Assembly (NCBI RefSeq): GCF_958405655.1
Contig: NZ_CATYWO010000002.1
Location: 682,001 to 746,000, forward strand
Origin: Ralstonia condita
GTDB taxonomy: Bacteria > Pseudomonadota > Gammaproteobacteria > Burkholderiales > Burkholderiaceae
Reading direction: 5' to 3'
Length of the DNA stretch: 64,000 nucleotides
Position 1 is the stretch's first letter; every line of letters starts with the position of its first letter. This document shows positions 52,877 to 61,071 of the stretch, one piece after another. The position numbers and the translations under genes are program-made. The notes under the pieces are model-generated. The model was not told the origin of the DNA. It saw only the letters and a list, made by a program, of their open reading frames with translations, and searched no databases.

Positions 52877-53671
52877 ATGACGTCTCACGTGGTCCTGACA
52901 GGCCTGATCAATCTGCTGCTCGGCATGGGCCTGGGCGTGGCCGGCGGGCTGTTGGGTATTGGCGGCGGCCTGATCGCCATCCCGGTCCTCGGCTACCTGT
53001 ACGGCATGGACCAACACCTGGCCCAGGGAACGGCGCTGGTGATGATCGCGCCGAATGTGCTGGTCGGTTTTCTGCGCTATCACCAGCGCCACCCGGTGCA
53101 CCTGCGCTCGGTCGCGCTCATCTGTGCGTTCTCGATGATGGCGACCTATGTGGCGGCGCGCTTTGCGGCCGGCCTGGATGCGCACCTTCTACGTACGGCG
53201 TTTGCGCTATTCCTGATCGCGCTGGCGGCGTATTTTGTCTTGCAGCTCAAGGATACGGCGGGTGGAGTGCGTAGCGCCGGTTGCGCCGGCCATGGTGCAT
53301 CACAGGCCATGCCAGCCGCCGCCATGCCGCTGATGGGCATTGCAAGCGGGGTCATGTCAGGCATCTTCACAGTGGGCGGTGGACTGGTGGTTGTGCCGGC
53401 GCTGGTGACGGTCTTTGGCATGCCCCAGACGCGTGCACAGGGCATGGCGCTTGCCCTCGTGGTGCCGGGTTCGCTGATCGCGCTGGCAACCTACGCCCAC
53501 GCGGGGCATGTCGACTGGAGCACGGGTGTGCCGCTGGCCATCGGCGGCATCTTGAGCGTGTCCTGGGGCGTCGCGCTGGCGTACCGGTTTTCGCCCGTGC
53601 GCTTGCGGCTCGTATTCTGCGCGGTGCTGCTGGGCACGGCGCTGACCATGTTGCTGGTCAAACCGGGTTGA
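52877..53671 (+). CDS. TSUP (TauE/SafE) family permease
   Basis: The 264-aa protein has about eight TM helices in two repeats, each starting with a Gly-rich helix: GVAGGLLGIGGGLIAIPVL and SGVMSGIFTVGGGLVVVPAL. These are the TauE/SafE signatures of anion exporters, mostly for sulfite or organosulfonates. ATG 52877 gives the first TM helix; the frame continues upstream without features. It is followed at 37 bp by a CMD gene. Confidence 0.9.
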   Translation: MTSHVVLTGLINLLLGMGLGVAGGLLGIGGGLIAIPVLGYLYGMDQHLAQGTALVMIAPNVLVGFLRYHQRHPVHLRSVALICAFSMMATYVAARFAAGLDAHLLRTAFALFLIALAAYFVLQLKDTAGGVRSAGCAGHGASQAMPAAAMPLMGIASGVMSGIFTVGGGLVVVPALVTVFGMPQTRAQGMALALVVPGSLIALATYAHAGHVDWSTGVPLAIGGILSVSWGVALAYRFSPVRLRLVFCAVLLGTALTMLLVKPG

Positions 53672-53707
53672 ACGGGGCTTTACAAACACTGCAATCGAGG
53701 AGGCATC

Positions 53708-54103
53708 GTGGCTGAACAAGACAGGCAAGCTGGGCGCGCACGCCGTGCGCAGGTGATGGGCGACGCGTTTGTAGAACGCGCGATGAGCGGGCTGGATGCG
53801 TTTTCCGCACCGCTGCAGGACTGGCTCAACGAGCATGCGTGGGGCAGCACGTGGCAGCGCGAGGGCATCGACCTCAAGACGCGCAGCCTCTGCACGTGCG
53901 CCATGCTGGCGGCGCTTGGGCGCAGCACCGAGTTGAAGGGTCACGTACGCGGCGCCATCAACAACGGCGCAACCGCGGTCGAGATCCGCGAAGTCTTGCT
54001 GCACAGCGCGATCTACGCGGGCGCCCCGGCAGCCATCGAGGCGTTCCGCTCGGCGCGCGAGGTGCTCACCGAACTGGGCGTGACGATCGAGGAAGGGCGC
54101 TAG
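53708..54103 (+). CDS. Carboxymuconolactone decarboxylase family protein
   Basis: The 131-aa protein starts at GTG with GAGGAGGC upstream. It resembles 4-carboxymuconolactone decarboxylase PcaC: WLNEHAWGSTWQREGIDLKTRS, then CTCAMLAALGRSTELKGH with a Cys and a His, as in AhpD-like proteins. No other protocatechuate genes are nearby, so the substrate is open. It may form an operon with the TSUP gene. Confidence 0.88.
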   Translation: MAEQDRQAGRARRAQVMGDAFVERAMSGLDAFSAPLQDWLNEHAWGSTWQREGIDLKTRSLCTCAMLAALGRSTELKGHVRGAINNGATAVEIREVLLHSAIYAGAPAAIEAFRSAREVLTELGVTIEEGR

Positions 54104-54133
54104 TTCTCCCAAGTGCAACGTAACGTTTCATGG

Positions 54134-54393
54134 GGCTGCCGTGAATGCCTTCGATGATGAGCTGACGCGCTTCGCCACGTGCGGCGCCGCACCTTTGCCG
54201 CAGCCCTCATCGCGGTCGATATGCCGTCACGCTGGCGGCGGACGCCCATCCGACGCATGACAAACCGCAGGCCGGCGGCGAGGCCCTCCGCGAGCATCAC
54301 AACGCGACGCTGGCCGCGATCTCGAGCTTTGGCGTGCCGATCGTGGCGCAGCCTGTCGACGTGATCCTTTCGGCGGGGTTTGCGCGAGGCTGA
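54134..54393 (+). pseudogene. Isochorismatase-family hydrolase remnant
   Basis: A frame from about 54219 to the stop at 54393 reads GRYAVTLAADAHPTHDKPQAGG, then REHHNATLAAIS, matching the C-terminal part of isochorismatase-family hydrolases (DAH and HHNATL). Upstream, another frame reads TFAAALIAVDM, which would continue in that family as GYAVTLAAD. The two parts are out of frame; a 7-bp deletion between ATG repeats would explain the shift. The N-terminal catalytic part is missing. I conclude a decayed gene. Confidence 0.55.
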
Positions 54394-54418
54394 GCGCATT
54401 TGCGCAAGCGAGCCGGGT

Positions 54419-54453
54419 TTATCCACAGAAACGGTGGGTAAGCCTGTGGATAA
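54419..54453. promoter_or_regulatory. Pair of inverted perfect DnaA boxes
   Basis: TTATCCACA (54419-54427) and TGTGGATAA (54445-54453) are perfect DnaA boxes in opposite orientation, 17 bp apart. Together they can also form a hairpin. They lie in a gene-free stretch between the isochorismatase remnant and the thioesterase gene. Confidence 0.5.
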
Positions 54454-54526
54454 CGCGGCCCGACCGTGGCGCCATGCCATTCACCGTTCGCTGCTGACGG
54501 CGTAGGCAGGCTGGGGTGCAGGGTGT

Positions 54527-55030
54527 TCAGTTGATGGCTTCAGACGTGCTGTATGCGGCCTTGATGGCCTTGTGCCGGGCTTCCATTTCCTGCCGCAGCG
54601 CGCGGCGCTGCTGGGCGGCTTCGAAGCGTTCCTTTTCTTCCGCGTTAGCGGGCGTGAGCGGCGGCACATCGGCGGGCTTGCCGTCGTCGTCCACGGCCAC
54701 CATGGTGAAGTAGCAGCTGTTGGTGTGGCGCACGACCTGATTGCGGATGTTTTCCGTGACCACCTTGATACCGATCTCCATCGACGTGCGCCCCGTGTAG
54801 TTGACCGAGGCGAGGAACGTCACCAGTTCGCCGACGTGGATCGGCTGGCGGAACACCACCTGGTCGACCGACAGGGTGACGACGTAACGGCCAGCATAGC
54901 GGCTCGCACAGGCGTAGGCGACCTGGTCGAGCAGCTTGAGGATGTTGCCGCCGTGCACGTTGCCGGAAAAATTGGCCATGTCGGGCGTCATCAGCACGGT
55001 CATGCTGAGCTGGTGGGATTGGGTATTCAT
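54527..55030 (-). CDS. Hot-dog acyl-CoA thioesterase
   Basis: The 167-aa protein has the YciA/BFIT-type hot-dog core: MTPDMANFSGNVHGGNILKL with LDQVAYACASRY, then VVFRQPIHVGELV. The C-terminus is a charged helix (RRALRQEMEARHKAIKAAYS). It hydrolyses acyl-CoA thioesters. ATG 55030 gives the normal start. The gene is divergent from the copper cluster. Confidence 0.92.
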   Translation of the reverse strand: MNTQSHQLSMTVLMTPDMANFSGNVHGGNILKLLDQVAYACASRYAGRYVVTLSVDQVVFRQPIHVGELVTFLASVNYTGRTSMEIGIKVVTENIRNQVVRHTNSCYFTMVAVDDDGKPADVPPLTPANAEEKERFEAAQQRRALRQEMEARHKAIKAAYSTSEAIN

Positions 55031-55213
55031 GGGGCGTTGATGGGGAAGGTAAAGCTGAACAGAAGGGGTCAGGCGGGCGCGCAGAAATGGGTACGCGGCG
55101 GCAGCCATTGTGCCGTGCCCAGCCCATCTTGTGCGGCTTGCAGCGAAAATTGATGGCATCGCGCTACACTAGCGGCCTTCGTGGCGACCTTTCCGGCCGA
55201 CAGTTTCCCGTTC

Positions 55214-55617
55214 ATGTACCGCTTGCTGACCCGCCTCCTGCTCTGGCTGGTTGTCCTGGCGATCCCGTTGCAAGGGGTTGCCGCGACGGCCATGATGGCC
55301 CGCGCCGGCACGGCGGACGAGCCGGCCGCGTTGCCATGGCAATGGCCATGAACGCTGACGAAGCGACGGTTGCCGACGCCTGCCACGATCACGGCGAGGC
55401 AATGACCGCCGATGCGAGTTCGAAGGCACCCTCGCCGGCGCACTGCAAGACCTGTCCAATCTGCGCTGCCTGCTCGCTCGGGTCGGCGCTTCCGCTGGCC
55501 GCCTCCCTTGGCATGCCGCTGCTCGAGCTGCCGGCCGCCGCGCCGCACGAGCTGTCCGTCTCCTTCCGCAGCTTCGTTCCCGAAGCGTTGCAACGTCCAC
55601 CTTCGATTCGCGTCTGA
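55214..55617 (+). pseudogene. Frameshifted secreted Cys/His protein at head of the copper cluster
   Basis: ATG 55214 (MYRLLTRLLLWLVVLAIPLQ) encodes a clear signal peptide but this frame stops at 55351. A second frame carries the rest, MAMAMNADEATVADACHDHG with a C-x-x-C-P-x-C-x-x-C cluster (HCKTCPICAAC), to the stop at 55617. The frames differ by one base, consistent with a 1-nt deletion or a -1 shift. Similar small metal-handling proteins often head copper-resistance clusters. It could be a sequencing error, a mutation or a programmed shift. Confidence 0.6.
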
Positions 55618-55714
55618 CGCCACCAGTCCGTCCATAGGGCGGGCTGGCCTTTGGTTTCACGGCACCGTGTCCGGCACAGCGGCCGTGCGTCTATACGTTT
55701 GATCGAGGTTTTCC

Positions 55715-56059
55715 ATGTCTTACACACGATGGCTCGCGGCCGCCGCGCTGCTGGCACTGGTGTCGCCATGGGCAGTGGCGCAAGGTGCAGCGTCCGCGCC
55801 AGTCGCCCCGCCTGATCCCTTGAATGCCGAAGCATCCGTGCCCGCAGTCTCTGCGCCGCGCACGTTCGATCGCTACCACGCCTATCGCGACGCTGGCCCG
55901 GCGCCCTGGCGCGAGACCAACGCTGCTGTCGCACCCAAGCCCCGTAGCAGCGCATCAGGGCAGAGCGACCATGCTGGGCATGCCATGCCGGCGAGCGCGC
56001 CCGCCGCGGCTCCAGACATGCCCGCTGGCATGCCGATGCCCGGCATGCACCATCACTGA
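55715..56059 (+). CDS. Periplasmic His/Met-rich protein of the copper cluster
   Basis: The 114-aa product has a signal peptide ending AVAQG. The C-terminus is rich in His and Met (SDHAGHAM, GMPMPGMHHH), as in copper-binding chaperone-like proteins. A conserved-looking FDRYHAYRDAGPAPWRETN lies in the centre. It is encoded 10 bp before the TolC-type gene. Confidence 0.75.
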   Translation: MSYTRWLAAAALLALVSPWAVAQGAASAPVAPPDPLNAEASVPAVSAPRTFDRYHAYRDAGPAPWRETNAAVAPKPRSSASGQSDHAGHAMPASAPAAAPDMPAGMPMPGMHHH

Positions 56060-56069
56060 GGGAGGCGCC

Positions 56070-57479
56070 ATGCTGAACACTTCCATGCGCCGTCTCGCCG
56101 TCGGGGCGCTGGCCGCCACGCTGCTGCTTGGCGGGTGCGCCAGCATCACGCAGGACAGCGGCTTCAAGACGGTTGCCGATGTGGCGCGCGACCGGCTTGG
56201 CAAGGACGCCACGTGGCAACGCTCGCCCGAGGCACGCGACAGCGCAGCGCAACGCACGCGCGAATTGCTGGCCCAGCCGCTCACGATGGACAGCGCCGTG
56301 CAGATCGCACTGCTCAACAACCGGGGCCTGCAGGCTTCGTATGCGGAGCTTGGCCTGTCCGAGGCGGCGCTGGTGCAGGCCAGCCGTCTGCCCAACCCGG
56401 GTTTTACCTTCAAGCGCACGCGCAGCGGCGACGACCTGTCGATCGAGCGCACGTTTTCACTGTCGTTTCTCAACCTGCTGACGTTGCCGATGGCCTCGCG
56501 CATCGAAAGCCGCTACTTCGAGCAGACGAAGCTGCTGGTCGCCAACCAGATGCTGCAGGTGGCGGCAGACACGCGGCGGGCGTACGTCAATGCCGTGGCG
56601 GCAGAGCAATCGGCAGCGTATGCGGCGCAAGTGCAGCAGGCGGCGGAGGCCGGGGCCGAGTATGCGCGGCGTCTGGCGGCTGCCGGCACGTTCAGCAAAC
56701 TGGACCGCGCCCGCGAACAGGCCTTTTATGCGGAGGCCACCGCCAGTCTGGCGCGCGCGCGCCAGCAGGCGCAGGCCGAGCGCGAGGCGCTGATCCGCAT
56801 GCTCGGCGTGTGGGGCGCGGATATCGCATTCACGTTGCCCGAGCGCCTGCCGGACCTGCCGAAGGATCGCCCGGAGCTGCAGCAGATCGAAGCCTACGCG
56901 CTGCGCAACCGGCTGGACATTCAGGCCGGCAAGCTGCAGGTCGATGGGCTGGCGTCTTCGCTTGGGCTGACACGGGCCACACGCTTCATCAACGTGCTGG
57001 ACCTGGGCTACGTGCGCAACAGCAAGACCGGCGCGCCCCGCGAAACGGGCTACGAGATCGGCATCGAGATTCCCCTGTTTGACTGGGGCGGCGCGCGCGT
57101 GGCGCGTGCGCAAGCGATCTACATGCAAGCTGCCGACCAGTTGGCGGACACGGCCGTGCGCGCGCGCTCCGAAGTACGGGAATCGTATGTGCGCTACCAG
57201 ACCGCGTATGACCTGACGCGCCATTACCGTGACGAGGTCGTGCCGCTGCGCAAGACCATCTCCGACGAGATGCTGCTGCGCTACAACGGCATGCTCGTCA
57301 GCGTGTTCGAACTGCTGACCGATGCGCGTGAACAGGTGAATGCCGTCAACGGCTACATCGATGCGCTGCGCGGCTACTGGCTTGCCCAGACGGACCTGCA
57401 GATGGCGCTGGGCGGCAAGCTGCCACCCGCCGAGGCCAATGCGCCCGCATCTGCACCCAACTCTCCACAAGGACACTGA
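56070..57479 (+). CDS. TolC-family outer-membrane protein of the copper cluster
   Basis: The 469-aa lipoprotein has a signal ending LLGGC. Two TolC-type repeats follow: DSAVQIALLNNRGLQASYAE with LVQASRLPNPGF, and EAYALRNRLDIQAGKLQV. It has GGGAGG at good distance from ATG 56070. The neighbours (multicopper oxidase, cupredoxin, CusF-like) suggest copper efflux, but no RND pump genes follow here. Confidence 0.85.
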   Translation: MLNTSMRRLAVGALAATLLLGGCASITQDSGFKTVADVARDRLGKDATWQRSPEARDSAAQRTRELLAQPLTMDSAVQIALLNNRGLQASYAELGLSEAALVQASRLPNPGFTFKRTRSGDDLSIERTFSLSFLNLLTLPMASRIESRYFEQTKLLVANQMLQVAADTRRAYVNAVAAEQSAAYAAQVQQAAEAGAEYARRLAAAGTFSKLDRAREQAFYAEATASLARARQQAQAEREALIRMLGVWGADIAFTLPERLPDLPKDRPELQQIEAYALRNRLDIQAGKLQVDGLASSLGLTRATRFINVLDLGYVRNSKTGAPRETGYEIGIEIPLFDWGGARVARAQAIYMQAADQLADTAVRARSEVRESYVRYQTAYDLTRHYRDEVVPLRKTISDEMLLRYNGMLVSVFELLTDAREQVNAVNGYIDALRGYWLAQTDLQMALGGKLPPAEANAPASAPNSPQGH

Positions 57480-57481
57480 AC

Positions 57482-58780
57482 ATGGTATCCCGACGTCAAT
57501 TCCTCGGGGGCACGGGCGCGGCCATGCTGGGCACGGCGATGGTCTCGCGCGCCGGCGCCGCTGCACTGCCCGAAGCGCCGCTGCAATCGCAGCCCGCTAC
57601 CCAGCCACCGCTCGCGCCGCCCAATGGCCGCCCCTACAACCCGGTCGTGACCCTGAATGGGTGGACGCTGCCCTGGCGCATGCGGGGCGGCTGGAAGGAG
57701 TTTCATCTGGTCGCCGAACCCGTCGAGCGCGAATTCGCACCTGGCATGAAAGGCTACCTGTGGGGCTACAACGGCCAGAGCCCCGGCCCGACGATCGAAT
57801 GCGTGGAGGGCGATCGCGTGCGCATCTTCGTGACCAACAAGCTGCCGGAGCACACCACGGTGCATTGGCACGGCATGATCCTGCCGGCCGGCATGGATGG
57901 CGTCGGCGGCCTCTCGCAACCGCACATTCCGCCAGGCAAGACGTTCGTCTACGAGTTCGAGATGAAGAAGTCCGGGACGTTCATGTACCACCCCCATTCC
58001 GATGAGATGGTCCAGATGGCGATGGGGATGATGGGCTCGATCGTCGTGCACCCGAAGGACCCCGCGCAGCATCGTGTCGACCGCGACTTCATCTTTCTGC
58101 TCGCCGCCTACGACATCGACCCGGGCTCGTACACGCCGCGCGTGGCGCAGATGACCGAGTTCAACATGTGGACGTGGAACAGCCGCGTCTTCCCGGGCAT
58201 CGACCCGCTGCCCGTGCGCCTGGGCGATCGCGTGCGCATCCGCATGGGCAACCTCACCATGACCAACCACCCGATGCACGTGCACGGCCATACGTTCGAG
58301 GTTGCCGGCACGGATGGCGGCTGGGTACCGCCCGGTGCGCGGTGGCCCGAGGTCACGGTGGATGTGGCGGTCGGGCAGATGCGCGCCATCGAGTTCGTCG
58401 CCGACAACCCCGGCGACTGGGCGTTCCACTGCCACAAGTCGCACCACACGATGAACGCCATGGGGCACAACGTTCCCACCATGATCGGTGTGCAGCAGAA
58501 AGATCTTGCCAAGAAGATGAACGCGCTGGTGCCCGACTACATGGGCATGGGCCAGGCGGGCATGGCCGACATGGGCGAGATGGAAATGCCGCTGCCCGAC
58601 AACACGCTCCCGATGATGACCGGGCAGGGCCCGTTCGGCGCCATCGAGATGGGCGGCATGTTCACCGTGATGAAGGTGCGCCGCGACCTGCCGCGCGGCA
58701 GCTACGCCGACCCCGGCTGGTACAGGCACCCCAAGGGCACGGTCGCCTATGAATACACCGGCAACGATGCCGACACCTGA
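57482..58780 (+). CDS. Multicopper oxidase (copper-detoxifying type)
   Basis: The 432-aa protein has a Tat signal, SRRQFLGG. All copper ligands are visible: HWH (128-130), HPH (170-172), HPMHVHGH (263-270) and HCHKSHHTM (316-324). The last segment carries the type 1 Cys. A Met-rich tail (MGMGQAGMADMGEMEM) follows, as in CueO/CopA enzymes that oxidise Cu(I). It lies 2 bp after the TolC-type gene. Confidence 0.92.
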   Translation: MVSRRQFLGGTGAAMLGTAMVSRAGAAALPEAPLQSQPATQPPLAPPNGRPYNPVVTLNGWTLPWRMRGGWKEFHLVAEPVEREFAPGMKGYLWGYNGQSPGPTIECVEGDRVRIFVTNKLPEHTTVHWHGMILPAGMDGVGGLSQPHIPPGKTFVYEFEMKKSGTFMYHPHSDEMVQMAMGMMGSIVVHPKDPAQHRVDRDFIFLLAAYDIDPGSYTPRVAQMTEFNMWTWNSRVFPGIDPLPVRLGDRVRIRMGNLTMTNHPMHVHGHTFEVAGTDGGWVPPGARWPEVTVDVAVGQMRAIEFVADNPGDWAFHCHKSHHTMNAMGHNVPTMIGVQQKDLAKKMNALVPDYMGMGQAGMADMGEMEMPLPDNTLPMMTGQGPFGAIEMGGMFTVMKVRRDLPRGSYADPGWYRHPKGTVAYEYTGNDADT

Positions 58781-58799
58781 ACTGACCCCGACTGCAACG

Positions 58800-59309
58800 A
58801 TGCGACCCACCATGCAACGCAACCGGATTCACAAGACCCTTTTGGCCACGCTGCTGGCGATGGCCGCCGCCGCCCATGCGTCCGGCAATCCTGCCGGTAG
58901 CCATGACCACGCCGATACCGCCATCGGCGCGCCCGGCGACTCGACACATGTCACCCGCGCCGTGCGCGTCGACATGGACGACGCCATGCGCTTCAGCCCC
59001 GCGCAGATCCATGTGCAGGACGGCGAGACGATTCGCTTCCGGGTCGTCAACAACGGCCGCCTGCGGCACGAGATGACGCTCGGCACCCCCGCCGATCTGG
59101 CCGCCCACGCTGCCCAGATGCGCCAGCACCCCGGAATGGAACATGCCGACGCCAACGCCGTCACCGTCGCCCCCGGCGAGGCCGGTGAGCTCGTCTGGCA
59201 TTTCACGCAAGCCGGCACGGTGGAATTCGGCTGCCTGCAGCCCGGCCACTTCGAGGCTGGCATGCGCGGCGCGGTACACGTGCTGCCGGCGCCCTCGATC
59301 AAGTCCTGA
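58800..59309 (+). CDS. Cupredoxin domain protein
   Basis: The product is 169 aa from ATG 58800 (or 165 from 58812). A signal peptide ends HASG. The blue-copper domain has the expected His (RLRHEMTLG) and the Cys-x4-His-x4-Met ligand set in GCLQPGHFEAGM. It is probably a periplasmic copper carrier for the oxidase. The start is uncertain because no clear ribosome binding site is visible. Confidence 0.85.
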   Translation: MRPTMQRNRIHKTLLATLLAMAAAAHASGNPAGSHDHADTAIGAPGDSTHVTRAVRVDMDDAMRFSPAQIHVQDGETIRFRVVNNGRLRHEMTLGTPADLAAHAAQMRQHPGMEHADANAVTVAPGEAGELVWHFTQAGTVEFGCLQPGHFEAGMRGAVHVLPAPSIKS

Positions 59310-59346
59310 CCCCTTCGCTTTCCTCTTTTTGAATAAGGAGCCCAAC

Positions 59347-59676
59347 ATGTCCCTCCGCCATGCCCTGATGCTCGCCGTGCTGCTGGCCGGCGCCCCGGTT
59401 GCCCATTCCGCCGGAGGCGCGGCCCCCGCACCCACGGCCTCGGCGCCTGCCGCCGCCCCGATATCCGAAGGCGAGATCAAGAAGGTCGACACCGCCGCCG
59501 GCAAGCTCACCATCAAGCATGGTCCGCTCGTCAATCTCGACATGGATGCCATGACGATGGTCTTCCGCGTGCAAGACCCGGCCATGCTGTCGAAAGTGCA
59601 CGTTGGCAGCAAGGTCCGCTTCACAGCGGAACAGATCAACGGCGTGCTGACCGTCACCGTGCTGGAACTGGAGTGA
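59347..59676 (+). CDS. CusF-like periplasmic copper-binding protein
   Basis: The 109-aa product has a signal peptide and Ala/Pro linker. The OB-fold CusF domain follows with KLTIKHGPLVNLDMDAMTMVF, holding the His/Met/Met Cu(I) ligands, then VGSKVRFTAEQINGVLTV. AAGGAG precedes ATG 59347. It is last in the copper cluster. Confidence 0.9.
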   Translation: MSLRHALMLAVLLAGAPVAHSAGGAAPAPTASAPAAAPISEGEIKKVDTAAGKLTIKHGPLVNLDMDAMTMVFRVQDPAMLSKVHVGSKVRFTAEQINGVLTVTVLELE

Positions 59677-59781
59677 GCGCCGTTTGATCCGGGGCAGGCC
59701 TGAGCACGCGCCAGGCCTGCACGCGCCGGGACGGCGCGCTACACTCATCGACTTTCGCCGTCTTCGTACGATCTTCCCGCC

Positions 59782-60585
59782 ATGACCGCGTCTGCCAGCA
59801 CGCCCATCCCCGCCCCCGCGCTCCCGAAGCCGCTTTCTGCCGACCAACAGGCGTTCTTCCACGAGCACGGCTATGTCGTGCTACGGGGCCTTGCCACGCA
59901 GCAGGAGTGCGCGGCGTTGCTCGCAGCCGCGCAGGAGGCGCTGGCGCATGCGGTGCCGCCGGTGGAGCTGGAAACGGACGTCGGATATGCCGGCGCGCCC
60001 GCTTCGCGCGAGGCCGAAGGCGGCCACACGGTGCGCCGCCTGCTGGATGCGGACTCGCGAGGCACGCCGTACACCGAATGGGCACGCGATGCGCGTGTCG
60101 CCGGTGCCATTGCCCAGCTGATCGGCAGCCCGGTCCACCTCTCGCGCGCGCATCACAACTGCGTGATGACCAAGCATCCTGCATTCGGCACCGCCACGCA
60201 CTGGCATCGCGACAGCCGCTATTGGTCGTTCGCGCGCAATGCGCTGGTGTCGTCATGGCTGGCACTGGTGGAAGAGACGGTGGACAACGGCTGCCTGTGG
60301 GTGATCCCGGGCAGCCACAAGCTCACGCTGCCCGCCGAGCGCTTCGACGAAAAGCTCTTCCTGCGCCAGGACATCGCCGAGAACCGCGAGCTGATCGACA
60401 CTGCGCGCCCGGTCCCTCTGCTGCCGGGCGATGTGCTGCTCTTCCACTGCGACACCTTCCACGCGGCGCGCGCCAACCAGACGGGTGCCGTCAAGTTCTC
60501 GGCGGTATTCACGTATTACGGTCCGGACAATGACCCCTTGCCGAATACCCGTTCTTCGGCGCGGCCCGATCCGCTGGTCGGCTGA
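59782..60585 (+). CDS. Phytanoyl-CoA dioxygenase (PhyH) family oxygenase
   Basis: The 267-aa protein has the PhyH double-stranded beta-helix with the Fe(II) site His-x-Asp in THWHRDSRYW and the distal His in LLFHCDTFHAARANQTG, whose Arg binds 2-oxoglutarate. WVIPGSHKLTLPAERFD is typical. The substrate is unknown. It stands alone, 105 bp after the copper cluster. Confidence 0.9.
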   Translation: MTASASTPIPAPALPKPLSADQQAFFHEHGYVVLRGLATQQECAALLAAAQEALAHAVPPVELETDVGYAGAPASREAEGGHTVRRLLDADSRGTPYTEWARDARVAGAIAQLIGSPVHLSRAHHNCVMTKHPAFGTATHWHRDSRYWSFARNALVSSWLALVEETVDNGCLWVIPGSHKLTLPAERFDEKLFLRQDIAENRELIDTARPVPLLPGDVLLFHCDTFHAARANQTGAVKFSAVFTYYGPDNDPLPNTRSSARPDPLVG

Positions 60586-60704
60586 GGTGACGTGGGAGAG
60601 CCCTAGTGCGTCCGCTGTCACCCGTTTGTAGGTGTGCGGCGGACAGATGGTGTCCTCCGCGTCTGCTAAGGTGAAGGTCCAACGATGACCAGCGGGGCAA
60701 CACC

Positions 60705-60926
60705 ATGCCGATTCAGGAAGTGACACATGGCGGGCACGTGATCTTCATCGACCCGCTCCAGCGCGCCGACCACCGCTGGACGGCACGCTTTCAGGTCACC
60801 CGCGCGGGCCGCATCGTGTGCGACTGGGAGGCGATCGAGATACCCGAGGGCTTTGTCTCCGCCCAACTGGCCCTTAGCGCCAGCGTCTTGCTCGCCGAAC
60901 ATCGACTGTCAGCGTTGCCGCATTAG
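60705..60926 (+). CDS. Hypothetical protein, 73 aa
   Basis: The small cytosolic protein (MPIQEVTHGGHVIFIDPLQ...) has no known family. A mixed beta-strand pattern (HVIFIDPL, RWTARFQVTR, RIVCDWEAIEIP) suggests a small beta-sheet domain. It is followed within 20 bp by a good terminator, which supports it as a real transcription unit. Confidence 0.65.
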   Translation: MPIQEVTHGGHVIFIDPLQRADHRWTARFQVTRAGRIVCDWEAIEIPEGFVSAQLALSASVLLAEHRLSALPH

Positions 60927-60944
60927 CGCGGAACACGCACCGCC

Positions 60945-60971
60945 ACGCCCGCCACGTTGCGGGCGTTTCTT
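60945..60971 (+). terminator. Rho-independent terminator after the 73-aa ORF
   Basis: A perfect 8-bp stem, ACGCCCGC (60945-60952) with GCGGGCGT (60959-60966), is followed by TTCTTC. The T run is short. Confidence 0.65.
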
Positions 60972-61071
60972 CATGCATTTCCGATGGCCCTTTTTTGGGT
61001 CTTGCGCTTCACTGGCGGCTTTCCGTCGCTGGTCAGCCGCCGCGCCCGGTGCGCCGTAGCCCCTTCCGTGT

